Shown here: positions 44,267 to 52,318 of the stretch, piece by piece
Numbering within the stretch: the first letter of the stretch is position 1
Layout: every line of letters starts with the position of its first letter
NCBI RefSeq assembly: GCF_002091985.1
Contig: NZ_MKKX01000017.1
Location: forward strand, 186,001-250,000
Origin: Rhodococcus sp. 1163
GTDB taxonomy: Bacteria; Actinomycetota; Actinomycetes; Mycobacteriales; Mycobacteriaceae
DNA length: 64,000 nucleotides
Reading direction: 5' to 3'
Position numbers and translations under genes: made by a program
The notes under the pieces: model-generated
Seen by the model: only the letters and a program-made list of their open reading frames with translations
What the model was told of the DNA's origin: nothing
Database searches by the model: none

Positions 44267-45174
44267 TGAGAACTACGAGCCCACCGTCGACCCGGCTCGA
44301 GACGAAGAGCAGTTCGACTCAACTGTGGAGTCGACTGGGACTGGTGCCGTTCTTCGGCTACGTCGCGGTCTTCTTCATCCTTCCCACCGCAGTGATTGCC
44401 TACTCTGCCTTCCAAGCCAAGGACGACGGCGGCGTCGGCACCTTTGGCGGCGCGAATATGACTGCGGCGCTTAGTGGTCCGTATCTGGACGCACTGTGGA
44501 ACAGTACGAAGATGTCGCTGATCAGCGCCGTAATCGCGGCAGCGCTCGGCCTCGTGCTCGCGTACGCGGTAGTCACCAGTCGCGGCGGCGTGCTGCAGCG
44601 GACGGTCTCCACCAGTGCTGCCGTCCTCGCCAACTTCGGCGGACTGCCCCTGGCTTTCCTCTTCGTCGCGGCGATCGGCAACGCCGGCGTGCTCACCTCC
44701 TTCGTTCGGGAGCACCTGGGGGTGTCGCTGCGCGAGGACCTGAGGCTGGACCTGTACTCACAGAGCGGCGTGCAGTTCGTATATCTGTACTTCCTGATCC
44801 CGCTGATGGTCCTGACCATCACACCGGCTCTCGAGGGCCTGCGCCCCGAGTGGCGCGAGGCGGCTGAGGGCCTCGGTGCGAAGGGCTGGCACTACTGGCG
44901 CTACGTCGCCGGCCCGGCCCTGCTGCCCCACTTCCTCGGCAGCCTCGCGCTGTTGTTCTGCACCGCATTCTCCTCGTTCGCAACGGCGGAGGCGCTCACG
45001 AACGGCACCTTGTCGATCACGCCGCTGCGCATCGACAGTGCCCTGTCCGGCAATGTTCTTGCCGGACAGGAGAATCTGGGCTCCGCCCTGGCACTGTCGA
45101 TGATCGTGGTCGTAGTTCCCCTGACCCTGCTCTACCAGCTGATGCAGCGAAGGAGTTCACGATGGTTGCAGTGA
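44266..45174 (+). CDS. ABC transporter permease, phosphonate/spermidine type
   Basis: A 302-aa inner-membrane subunit with about six helices. The first is VPFFGYVAVFFILPTAVIAY, typical of PotB/PhnU permeases. The ATPase-docking loop is EAAEGLGAKGWHYWRYVAGP. It starts at ATG 44266, sharing a base with the binding-protein stop (TAATG), and ends inside the next permease gene, so translation is tightly coupled. Confidence 0.92.
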   Translation: MRTTSPPSTRLETKSSSTQLWSRLGLVPFFGYVAVFFILPTAVIAYSAFQAKDDGGVGTFGGANMTAALSGPYLDALWNSTKMSLISAVIAAALGLVLAYAVVTSRGGVLQRTVSTSAAVLANFGGLPLAFLFVAAIGNAGVLTSFVREHLGVSLREDLRLDLYSQSGVQFVYLYFLIPLMVLTITPALEGLRPEWREAAEGLGAKGWHYWRYVAGPALLPHFLGSLALLFCTAFSSFATAEALTNGTLSITPLRIDSALSGNVLAGQENLGSALALSMIVVVVPLTLLYQLMQRRSSRWLQ

Positions 45175-46058
45175 TCGACGCACCCAAGTCCGACATCGCC
45201 GATAGTGCGGTCGCATCCGGAAAAAGCCGTCGCACAAGCAAAAACGCCCCACCCGTGCGCTATTGGCGCGGCATCGTCCTCGCCATCGCGGCCATCTACT
45301 TCCTCGGTCCGGCGCTGGTTGCCTTCTGGTTCACGGTGGATGGCGCCGACGGCCTCAACCTGGCGGCATACACCCGAATCTTTTCCGCACCCGGCTTCAC
45401 CGACTCGATGACGAGTTCCCTACTACTCGGCGTGATCGCGGTGACGATCACGCTGGGGATCATGGTGCCCACGATGCTGATCGTGCACCTCAGGCTGCCG
45501 AAGATGCGCAGCTACGTCGAGGCGTTCTCTCTGCTGCCGCTGGTGATCCCTCCGGTGGCCCTGGTGGTCGGTGTGCGCGGCGTACTCGGCTGGGGCAACG
45601 GCAGTGAGTACGTCGAAATCTCGTCGCTCTTCACTGCGCTACAAGACAAGTCGCTTCCACTGGTGCTCGCACTGATGTATGTCGTCGTCGCCCTGCCGTT
45701 CACCTTTCGCAGCCTCGACGCGGGACTTCGCGGCTCGAAGGTGACAGTCCTGGTGGAGGCCGCCCAGAACCTAGGGGCGCGGTGGCCGACCGTGCTTTGG
45801 CGAGTAGTACTCCCAGCTCTGCGCACGTCGATCCTCAACGGCGCCTTCCTCGCCTTCGCTCTGGTTATGGGCGAGTACACGATCGCGAAAATCCTGATCT
45901 TCCCGACCTTCCCGGTCTGGCTCGCACAGTCCGGTGCCACCGACGGCCAGTTGCAAGTCGCACTGTCCCTGCTCAGCTTGGTCTTCACGTGGGCGCTGCT
46001 GCTTATTGCGGTGGCGGTTGCCGGCAGAACATCAAAAGCACGTCTACGAAAGGAATGA
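45162..46058 (+). CDS. ABC transporter permease, phosphonate/spermidine type (second subunit)
   Basis: A 298-aa inner-membrane protein with about six helices. The docking loop is EAAQNLGARWPTVLWRVVLP. It overlaps the first permease by 13 bases and has AAGGAG before ATG 45162. It ends in a basic tail, ARLRKE, just ahead of the ATPase gene. With the other permease it should form the transmembrane channel of the importer. Confidence 0.92.
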   Translation: MVAVIDAPKSDIADSAVASGKSRRTSKNAPPVRYWRGIVLAIAAIYFLGPALVAFWFTVDGADGLNLAAYTRIFSAPGFTDSMTSSLLLGVIAVTITLGIMVPTMLIVHLRLPKMRSYVEAFSLLPLVIPPVALVVGVRGVLGWGNGSEYVEISSLFTALQDKSLPLVLALMYVVVALPFTFRSLDAGLRGSKVTVLVEAAQNLGARWPTVLWRVVLPALRTSILNGAFLAFALVMGEYTIAKILIFPTFPVWLAQSGATDGQLQVALSLLSLVFTWALLLIAVAVAGRTSKARLRKE

Positions 46059-46060
46059 TA

Positions 46061-47137
46061 ATGACGAACCCCCACGCTCTCCTCGCGACCGAGGGCACAG
46101 CCGTCAGCTTCGTCGGCGTGCGCCGCGCCTTCGGCAGCGTCAATGCGCTCGACGGACTCGATCTCAACCTCGAGCCGGGCGAACTGGTGGCGCTGCTCGG
46201 GCCGTCGGGCTGCGGCAAGACGACCGCGCTGCGCATCCTTGCCGGCTTCGACCGACCCGACGGCGGACAGGTCCTCGTCGACGGCGTCGACGCATCCGCT
46301 CTCCCGGTCAATCGCCGGGACATGGGCATGGTCTTCCAGTCCTACAGCCTCTTTCCCACCATGACCGCCCAGGACAATGTCGCATTCGGGCTCAGCCTGC
46401 GCGGGCGCAGCGAACGTGGCAAAGGCCGATTGGCCCGCGCCCGCGAGCTCCTCGACCTGGTAGGTCTCGCCGACCACATGCACAAGTATCCGCACCAGAT
46501 GTCGGGCGGGCAGCAGCAGCGAGTCGCGCTGGCGCGCGCCCTCGCGATCTCACCGCGTGTCCTCCTGCTCGACGAGCCGCTGTCCGCGCTCGACGCCAAG
46601 GTCCGCTACCAACTGCGCGAGGAGATCCGCCGCATCCAGCTGGACCTGCGCGTGACCACTCTCCTGGTCACCCACGACCAGGAGGAAGCTCTGGCAATCG
46701 CCGACCGCGTCGCGGTCATGCGTGCCGGCAAGCTCGAGCAGTGCGCGCCGCCCAACGAGGTCTACCAGCGCCCGTCGACGCCGTTCGTAGCCGAGTTCGT
46801 CGGCACGATGAATCACATCCCCGGCGTTGCCGTCGAACGAGGCACGGTGCAGGTGGGTGAACAAACCCTGACCTGTGACGGCGAATGGCCTGGCATAGGC
46901 CCCGTCACCGTGCTGACGCGTCCCGAGGCTGTATTGGTCGACGAGGCTCCCGGCGGCGACACGATCATCACGACAGCAACCTTCTACGGCGCGACGACGC
47001 GACTGCGGTTGACTCACTCGACCGGAAAGGTGCTACTCGCTGACGTCGCAAGCCATCGCGCGGCAATGTTGACGCCCGGATCACGGGTCCGAGTGTCGCT
47101 GCTCAACCGCCCGGTATTACTGGCGCCAGCCGAATGA
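46061..47137 (+). CDS. ABC transporter ATPase, phosphonate/spermidine type
   Basis: A 358-aa ATPase. Walker A GPSGCGKTT is near residue 50, the Q loop lies in MVFQSYSLFP, the signature is MSGGQQQRVALARAL, and Walker B is VLLLDEPLSALD. A C-terminal TOBE-like domain (MNHIPGVAVERGTVQVGE) is present, as in PotA/PhnT. ATG 46061 follows AAAGGA. An ATG at 46055 overlapping the permease stop is an alternative. It completes a four-gene importer. Confidence 0.94.
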   Translation: MTNPHALLATEGTAVSFVGVRRAFGSVNALDGLDLNLEPGELVALLGPSGCGKTTALRILAGFDRPDGGQVLVDGVDASALPVNRRDMGMVFQSYSLFPTMTAQDNVAFGLSLRGRSERGKGRLARARELLDLVGLADHMHKYPHQMSGGQQQRVALARALAISPRVLLLDEPLSALDAKVRYQLREEIRRIQLDLRVTTLLVTHDQEEALAIADRVAVMRAGKLEQCAPPNEVYQRPSTPFVAEFVGTMNHIPGVAVERGTVQVGEQTLTCDGEWPGIGPVTVLTRPEAVLVDEAPGGDTIITTATFYGATTRLRLTHSTGKVLLADVASHRAAMLTPGSRVRVSLLNRPVLLAPAE

Positions 47138-47147
47138 TCGGTACGGT

Positions 47148-47918
47148 GTGACGATGACCAAGGGCGACGACAGCCTGCCGCTCTACCGCTCGATTGCCAC
47201 GGATATCCAGACTGCAATCGAACGCGGGGACTTCGCCGACGGATCGACAATGCCCTCGGAGAACGAATTGACGGTGACGTACGGAGTTTCGCGTGGGACG
47301 ATCCGGCAGGCCTTCGCATTCTTGCGATCCACCGGTGTCGTGTCGTCGCGCCGCGGTGCGCGCAGACAAATCCGGAGCGGCCCGCGCGTACAGTCGATGA
47401 GCGAGCTGGTCAGCTTCTCCCTCTGGGCGCGCAGCCTCGGTGAGACACCGAGTAGCCGAACACTGAGCGTCGGAGCAGTGCCGGCGTCCGGCTTTGTTGC
47501 GGACAAGCTCGGAGTTCCCGAGGGCGCGAACGTTTTTCACACCCATCGCCTTCGGCTGCTGAGTGACGTGCCGACTATGCTCGAGAGCACCTACTACCCG
47601 GAGTCCCTCGCGCCGTTGATCGCAGCGATCGACCTCGACACCCAGTCGATCACCGATCGCCTGGGTGATCACGGCATCGTGTTCGCCGATGCGGAACATG
47701 CAATCGCCGCGGTTGCAGCAACTTCCGGAGAGGCCGAATTGCTCGGCCTTGCGCCCGGAGCGCCGCTGCTGCGCACGATCAGGCGGACGACGAACCCGCT
47801 CGGCGAGGTCCTCGAGTGCTCGATCGACCTGTACGCCGCTGAATCCGTTGCGTTCGTGGTCCGTAATTCACTGGCCGCCGGAGGGACCAGTCGGGTCGGT
47901 TCGCGGCGCGACACCTAG
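47148..47918 (+). CDS. GntR family regulator with UTRA ligand domain
   Basis: A 256-aa regulator of the HutC subfamily. The N-terminal winged helix has PLYRSIATDIQTAIERGDF and SENELTVTYGVSRGTIRQA. The UTRA domain follows, ending EVLECSIDLYAAESVAFVV. The PhnF/PhnR regulators of phosphonate genes belong to this group. It starts 10 bp after the ATPase stop; GTG 47148 and ATG 47154 are both possible. It is co-directional with the importer and convergent with the oxygenase pair, and probably controls both through the TGGCTATACA motif. Confidence 0.9.
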   Translation: MTMTKGDDSLPLYRSIATDIQTAIERGDFADGSTMPSENELTVTYGVSRGTIRQAFAFLRSTGVVSSRRGARRQIRSGPRVQSMSELVSFSLWARSLGETPSSRTLSVGAVPASGFVADKLGVPEGANVFHTHRLRLLSDVPTMLESTYYPESLAPLIAAIDLDTQSITDRLGDHGIVFADAEHAIAAVAATSGEAELLGLAPGAPLLRTIRRTTNPLGEVLECSIDLYAAESVAFVVRNSLAAGGTSRVGSRRDT

Positions 47919-47937
47919 CCCGGTAATCGACTGACAC

Positions 47938-47978
47938 AAGGATCCGTTGCCCGAGTTCGATTCGGGTAACGGATCCTT
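47938..47978. terminator. Bidirectional terminator between GntR and HD genes
   Basis: AAGGATCCGTTGCCCGA and TTCGGGTAACGGATCCTT form a near-perfect stem around a short loop. It lies centrally in the 82-bp gap between convergent genes. Confidence 0.85.
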
Positions 47979-48000
47979 CGTGCTGTGGAGACTGCTGTCA

Positions 48001-48558
48001 CTACTCCTGAAGGGTGCAGTCCAGCGCGTCGATGTCGGCCCGGAAGTCGGCTAGCGTGACTACGGGTGCGTCCGGATCCTTGCCGAGGTCGTCGAACTTG
48101 CGCAGTTGGCAAGCAGCCTCCGCGAAGGGTTCGGCTGCGAACGCCGCCACCTCCTCGTCAGTCATCGATCCGCCTTGTACGGACATGGTGAATTTCGAAG
48201 CGTCGGAGAGCTTGTCGTAGTAGGCCGGATCAGTGGCACACAGGTAGCGTTTGGCGGCGACGTGGAGACGAACCGGTTCGGTCACCTCAGGAGCGAACCA
48301 TGTCGACAGCCACTCGGAGGCGACGGCGTCGTGATGGTTATCGTTGCCCGACATGAGGTCTCGTCCACTGATCGCACCGGAGAAATGGCCGACGTCGTGC
48401 AGTACCGCCGCCACTACAAGTACCGTGGGAGCGCCGGCTTCGCGAGCAGCTCGTCCGGTCTGGAGCATGTGCTGCGCCATCGATACTTGCTCACCGAGGT
48501 ACTCCTGCCCACCTTCACCGTCGAACAGCTTGGTCAGGGTGTCGTACGCGTGCGTCAT
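48001..48558 (-). CDS. PhnZ/TmpB-like HD-domain mixed-valent di-iron oxygenase
   Basis: A 185-aa HD-domain protein of the type found with phosphonate genes. Visible ligands are His30, His54-Asp55 (LHDVGHF), His76, His99 and Asp157, with Tyr20 and Glu23 in EYLGE. That spacing matches the PhnZ metal ligands and its Tyr/Glu lid with a near-constant offset. PhnZ and TmpB use O2 to cleave the C-P bond of a 1-hydroxyalkylphosphonate, giving a carboxylate (glycine or glycine betaine) and phosphate. ATG 48558 shares its A with the stop of the dioxygenase gene (TGATG), so the two enzymes are made together. Confidence 0.85.
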   Translation of the reverse strand: MTHAYDTLTKLFDGEGGQEYLGEQVSMAQHMLQTGRAAREAGAPTVLVVAAVLHDVGHFSGAISGRDLMSGNDNHHDAVASEWLSTWFAPEVTEPVRLHVAAKRYLCATDPAYYDKLSDASKFTMSVQGGSMTDEEVAAFAAEPFAEAACQLRKFDDLGKDPDAPVVTLADFRADIDALDCTLQE

Positions 48559-49679
48559 CAGTTCTCCTCGAAGGCTTGCAGGGTGCTGAGCAACCCGTCC
48601 AGGTCTGCGTAGGTTCCCTGGAGATGGCGTCCGCCGGTCGCGGCAAATGCGGTACGGGCGTGCAAAAGTCGTGTGTTGTCGAAGATCAGGCAATCTCCGG
48701 CGTCGAGCTGGAAGTTGAGCTGAGCCTCGGGGTGGTACAGCAGTTCGGCGAAGGTACGGTAGGCGCTGTAGAACTCGCCGGCCAGGCTCGATTCCAGACG
48801 CGGCGCAACCATCGCGCGGTTGTTGAAGCGGATCTCGCGCACCCTGCCGGACTGGTCGAGACCGATCATCGGCATGGTCGCACTCAGGTGCGCGTCGGTG
48901 CTGTCGAAGCGGAAGGTCACCGGCGTGCGGGTCAGAACGTCGAACGCACGAGGATTGTTCTCACGCAACATCTTCGCAGCGGCAAACCCGTCGACGAGGC
49001 CGGATTCACCGCCGGTGGTCTCGTTGTGAATGCAATGCAGCAACTGGAGAGTGGGCACCGGATCCCGGTACGGATTGTCGGTGTGCGGACTGATCGCGAG
49101 TCCGGTGAACGCGAGGTTGACGGGATTTTCCTCGACGCGGACGTCGAAGATTGTCCCGTAGTTGGTCTCACGGACGAAGCCGAAGGTCTCAGCGACAGCC
49201 ACAACCTGACCCAAATCGGTTGGTACACCGTGTACCAGAGCAAAACCATCGTCGACCAAGGCACGCAATGCGGGTGCTGGATCAGCGAGGTAGTCAGTCC
49301 AGTCATTCCACACCGGAGATACTTCTGCGGCCAAGCGCCACAAGCGCTTTGCCTCCTCGTTTCGCGCGTCAGCCAAACCGGGAGGCACGTCGGCCGTGAT
49401 CAGGGCCTCGACATCGAACACCCCCCGGTGACCGTCCGGAGCGAACTCGACCTCGAGACTGCGGCCCACGACCCGAGCACGCTCCACCCGAGTATCCGCA
49501 GGCAGGTCGACGATGTTGAACAACTTCTGTCCGTTATCGGCGCGACTTTCCGGACACGGGCAACTGTCCCGCAGCCAGATCGCCGCGATCTCGACCTGGG
49601 TGTCCCCCACCTTCAGATACAGGTCTCCGTCCTCGACCAATGCGGATATGCCTAGTCTTTCACCAACGTGGCTATACAT
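48558..49679 (-). CDS. TmpA/gamma-butyrobetaine-hydroxylase-like Fe(II)/2-oxoglutarate dioxygenase
   Basis: A 373-aa protein. The N-terminal DUF971-like domain (about residues 20-95) precedes a TauD-type catalytic domain. Iron ligands are HTD at residues 199-201 (SPHTDNPY) and a His near 340 (RLLHART). TmpA, of this architecture, hydroxylates the carbon next to phosphorus in 2-(trimethylammonio)ethylphosphonate; PhnY, which acts on 2-aminoethylphosphonate, belongs to a different subfamily. The N-terminal zinc motif reads CPCPES, so the usual third Cys is Ser. ATG 49679 lacks a clear ribosome site and overlaps the candidate operator. It is the first gene of the oxygenase pair. Confidence 0.82.
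   Translation of the reverse strand: MYSHVGERLGISALVEDGDLYLKVGDTQVEIAAIWLRDSCPCPESRADNGQKLFNIVDLPADTRVERARVVGRSLEVEFAPDGHRGVFDVEALITADVPPGLADARNEEAKRLWRLAAEVSPVWNDWTDYLADPAPALRALVDDGFALVHGVPTDLGQVVAVAETFGFVRETNYGTIFDVRVEENPVNLAFTGLAISPHTDNPYRDPVPTLQLLHCIHNETTGGESGLVDGFAAAKMLRENNPRAFDVLTRTPVTFRFDSTDAHLSATMPMIGLDQSGRVREIRFNNRAMVAPRLESSLAGEFYSAYRTFAELLYHPEAQLNFQLDAGDCLIFDNTRLLHARTAFAATGGRHLQGTYADLDGLLSTLQAFEEN
49669..49678. promoter_or_regulatory. Shared motif TGGCTATACA at the dioxygenase start
   Basis: The second copy of TGGCTATACANNTTG, overlapping the ATG of the TmpA-like gene. A repressor bound here would block initiation directly. See the copy at 43048 ahead of the ABC operon. Confidence 0.45.
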
Positions 49680-50126
49680 GTTGAATATCGTGCACGGCTT
49701 TCGTCACCAATCGACAAAGCTGCGGTGAACGCCGAGCGTCCGGCACGCGCCTATTCAAAGTGCCGATCGACTACTTGGGAGTTCATGCGGGGGGAGGCGG
49801 TCAGAATCAACAGCGCCGCCGGAACTACTTCGATCACGACGGGCAGGGGCCATCCGATCTCGATCGGCGTGCGCCCAACCAGGCGGACGCATCAGCAGTA
49901 AGAAGAATCGAGGCCAAAGGCATCCTCCTCCAGCCTCTACAGCGGCGCCGCCGGGTCGGTGTCCGCGATCCAGGGAGTGGTGCTAGCGACTTTCGAAAGC
50001 CTTCGTCCCAGTGACAGAGACTGTGGTCTTATTACCGTGATTCAAGTCATATGGTGGTTCGCCTATGGCGAGCGCGACATGTTCCACCGAGACCGTTCGT
50101 CTCGACACAATCCAGGAGGTTCTTAG
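49680..50126. other. Intergenic region between dioxygenase and orphan binding-protein genes
   Basis: 447 bp separating divergent genes. It contains the dioxygenase promoter side on the left, and on the right the AGGAGG ribosome site of the binding-protein gene. Short open frames here have no ribosome sites, and I recognise no family in them. Confidence 0.5.
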
Positions 50127-51728
50127 GTGACACTTTCAAGGCAACGCAGGCGCGGCGCGGTGGCTTTTGCCGTCTTGACCAGCGGCCTACTGTTGGCGGG
50201 CTGTGCGAGCGGTGGTGGTAGCAGTTCCAGCCCACAGACCGACCCAGGCGCTGTCGGTGTGATCGGGGATCAGGCTGAGGGCGGCACCCCCGTGGAGGGT
50301 GGCACGTTGAGCTTCGCCGGCTATTCACCGGTGGCGAGCCTCGACCCTGCCAAGACCCAGCCCACTGGCTCAACCGGTGGCACCGAGATGGCAGCGGTCT
50401 ACGATCTCCTCGTACGCTACGACTCCGCCTCCGATTCCTACGAGCCGCAACTGGCGAAAGCGCTCACCTCGAGCGACGACTTCAAGACGTGGACCCTGGA
50501 GTTGCGCGACGGCGTCACCTTCAGTGACGGCACGCCACTCGATGCCAAGGCCGTAATCGCCAGCACCAATCGCTTCAACGAACGGAAGGGCGGCGGCAGT
50601 CAGGCATTCACCGCCGGCGTGAAGTCCATGGAGGCCACCAACGACTCCACCGTGGTCTACACCATGAATCAGTCGTGGTCCGAGTTCCCGTCGCTTCTCG
50701 TCTACGGCCACGGCATGGTCGTCGCACCTAGCTCGGATCAGCCCGACGGCACTTTCAAGCCGATCGGCGCAGGTGCTTTCACATTGGAGAGCCTGACCCC
50801 CGGCGCAGACGTTGTGATGAAGGCCCGGCCGGACTACTTCAACGGCAAGCCGAACCTGGACACACTGAAGTTCGTCACGATCAGCGACGAACAGCCCAAG
50901 GTCGACGCCCTCAACTCGGGCGGCCTCAATATGGCATACCTACGCGACGCCGCAGTCGTCGACGAGGCATCAGCCAACCTTCCGGGTTACTACGAGACGA
51001 GCAGTCTCTCTGCGGTGGTCAGTATCAACCAGCGTGAAGGCCGTCCCGCCGCCGACGTGCGGGTACGGAAGGCGATGCAACTGGCCGTCGACCCCGTGGC
51101 AATCGATCAGCGTGCACGTGGCGGCAAGGGCATGCCCGGCACCGAGATTTTCCAGCCTTGGTCCAAGTGGCACAACGATATTGCGCCCGTGGAGATGAAT
51201 ACGGAAGAGGCCAAGGCTCTAGTCGAGGCCGCGAAGGCAGACGGCTTCAGCGGCAACATGACCTACTTCACCCCCCAGACGCAGGCGGCCCAGGCCACCG
51301 CACTGACAATCCAGGCGATGCTGGCACCGATCGGTATCAACGTCGACATCGAGTACGCGGCATCGGTCACGGACATCGTCAAACGCCTGTACATCGACAA
51401 GGACTTCGACATCGCCACCGGCGCGCTGAGCATCCAGGACACGGCACCGTTCCAGCGCCTGTACGGGGCGTTGAACTCCACATCGACGAACAACATCGGC
51501 GGGGTCAACGACCCGAAGATGGACGAGATCGTCGCCAGTGTCCAAACCGCAACCAATGACGAGGCGAAGCTCGAGGCTTTGAGCAACCTACAGGTGGAGG
51601 TCAACGAGAACGTGCCGTTCCTGGCCCTTGCCTCCGGTGCCAACTTCTTGGCGTGGACCGACAACGTGCACGGCGCAGTGCCGAGCCTGGACGCGATGGT
51701 GCTTCTGGACAAGGCCTGGATCGAGTAG
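50127..51728 (+). CDS. Orphan ABC substrate-binding lipoprotein, family 5
   Basis: A 533-aa binding lipoprotein. The signal ends in lipobox LLAGC, then a Gly/Ser linker. The SBP_bac_5 body contains ELRDGVTFSDGTPLDAKAV. It aligns well by eye with the binding protein at 52319-53941 over most of its length. GTG 50127 has AGGAGG at ideal spacing. No permease or ATPase lies beside it on its strand, so it may share the importer encoded at 54039-58326. The ligand is unknown. Confidence 0.92.
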   Translation: MTLSRQRRRGAVAFAVLTSGLLLAGCASGGGSSSSPQTDPGAVGVIGDQAEGGTPVEGGTLSFAGYSPVASLDPAKTQPTGSTGGTEMAAVYDLLVRYDSASDSYEPQLAKALTSSDDFKTWTLELRDGVTFSDGTPLDAKAVIASTNRFNERKGGGSQAFTAGVKSMEATNDSTVVYTMNQSWSEFPSLLVYGHGMVVAPSSDQPDGTFKPIGAGAFTLESLTPGADVVMKARPDYFNGKPNLDTLKFVTISDEQPKVDALNSGGLNMAYLRDAAVVDEASANLPGYYETSSLSAVVSINQREGRPAADVRVRKAMQLAVDPVAIDQRARGGKGMPGTEIFQPWSKWHNDIAPVEMNTEEAKALVEAAKADGFSGNMTYFTPQTQAAQATALTIQAMLAPIGINVDIEYAASVTDIVKRLYIDKDFDIATGALSIQDTAPFQRLYGALNSTSTNNIGGVNDPKMDEIVASVQTATNDEAKLEALSNLQVEVNENVPFLALASGANFLAWTDNVHGAVPSLDAMVLLDKAWIE

Positions 51729-51796
51729 TCGCCGCTCGACCGTGTCACCTGAACAGTAAGGTGGCATGACCTAGAAAACTGCATATAGAACGCCGC

Positions 51797-51834
51797 CTGC
51801 CCGGTACGTCAACGCCAGTTGTCGTACCGGGCAG
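51797..51834 (+). terminator. Terminator after orphan binding-protein gene
   Basis: CTGCCCGGTACG and CGTACCGGGCAG form a perfect 12-bp stem with a 14-base loop, followed by TTTGCTGTCC. It lies 68 bp beyond the stop at 51728. Confidence 0.75.
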
Positions 51835-52177
51835 TTTGCTGTCCCCACTGTTCGACGGCGTAGGCGGGCCAGTCTTCTTGCTTCACGTCACAGACTGAGC
51901 GTCTCGTCGAATAGCCCAGAGCGACAACATGATCTGGTGTGTGCTCGCCGGAAAGAATCTCCGAGTACGCCCGCCGAGAGTGGGCGCCTGCGGCTTGGTC
52001 CATTAATGCAACCCAGCCGAAACGATTCCTTCGTCCTTGTCGGCGTCCGAGTCCGCGGGTTCCACCACAGTCGGGGTGGCGCGGCAGTCGCAGGTGGTAG
52101 GAGATACGTTGCGGGCCGCTGGTCCTGTTGAGGTCGGTCCATCTCTACGCCGCGGGCAGGGCATCAGCGGCAAACAG

Positions 52178-52235
52178 CGAGGGCCTCTCGGTTATCAGGG
52201 TGCGTGGTACGCACACCGATACCGAGAGGCCCTCG
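52178..52235 (-). terminator. Long nested hairpin downstream of the opp-like operon
   Basis: CGAGGGCCTCTCGGT and ACCGAGAGGCCCTCG form a perfect 15-bp stem. Inside it, GTGCGT-GGT-ACGCAC makes a second stem. It lies 84 bp beyond the stop of the minus-strand binding-protein gene, and on that strand CTGTTTGCC follows. A terminator is likeliest, though the nested shape is unusual. Confidence 0.65.
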
Positions 52236-52318
52236 CCTTCGTCACATCATCCACAACTATCTCGGGAGCTACACCTCGTTGGCGTGCTTGCCTTTCCCCG
52301 GAATTCCGAACTGCGCGT

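Larger units (their letters stand above)
51729..52318. other. Intergenic region between convergent binding-protein genes
   Basis: 590 bp holding two strong hairpins (51797-51834 and 52178-52235). A 64-codon minus-strand frame at 51809-52003 has no ribosome site and overlaps the first hairpin, so I do not call it a gene. Confidence 0.5.

Noticed and set aside
43130-47137. Iron(III) or spermidine importer
   Set aside because: The family alone would allow it, but the adjacent GntR/UTRA regulator, shared motif and TmpA/PhnZ-like oxygenases favour a phosphonate; kept only as an alternative in the annotation.
49668-50014. Overlapping plus-strand frames upstream of the orphan binding protein
   Set aside because: They overlap the divergent dioxygenase start, lack ribosome sites, and show no conserved motif in either frame.
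51809-52003. 64-codon minus-strand frame between the convergent binding-protein genes
   Set aside because: No ribosome site precedes the ATG, the end overlaps the terminator stem, and I recognise no family; it could be a remnant but cannot be supported as a gene.
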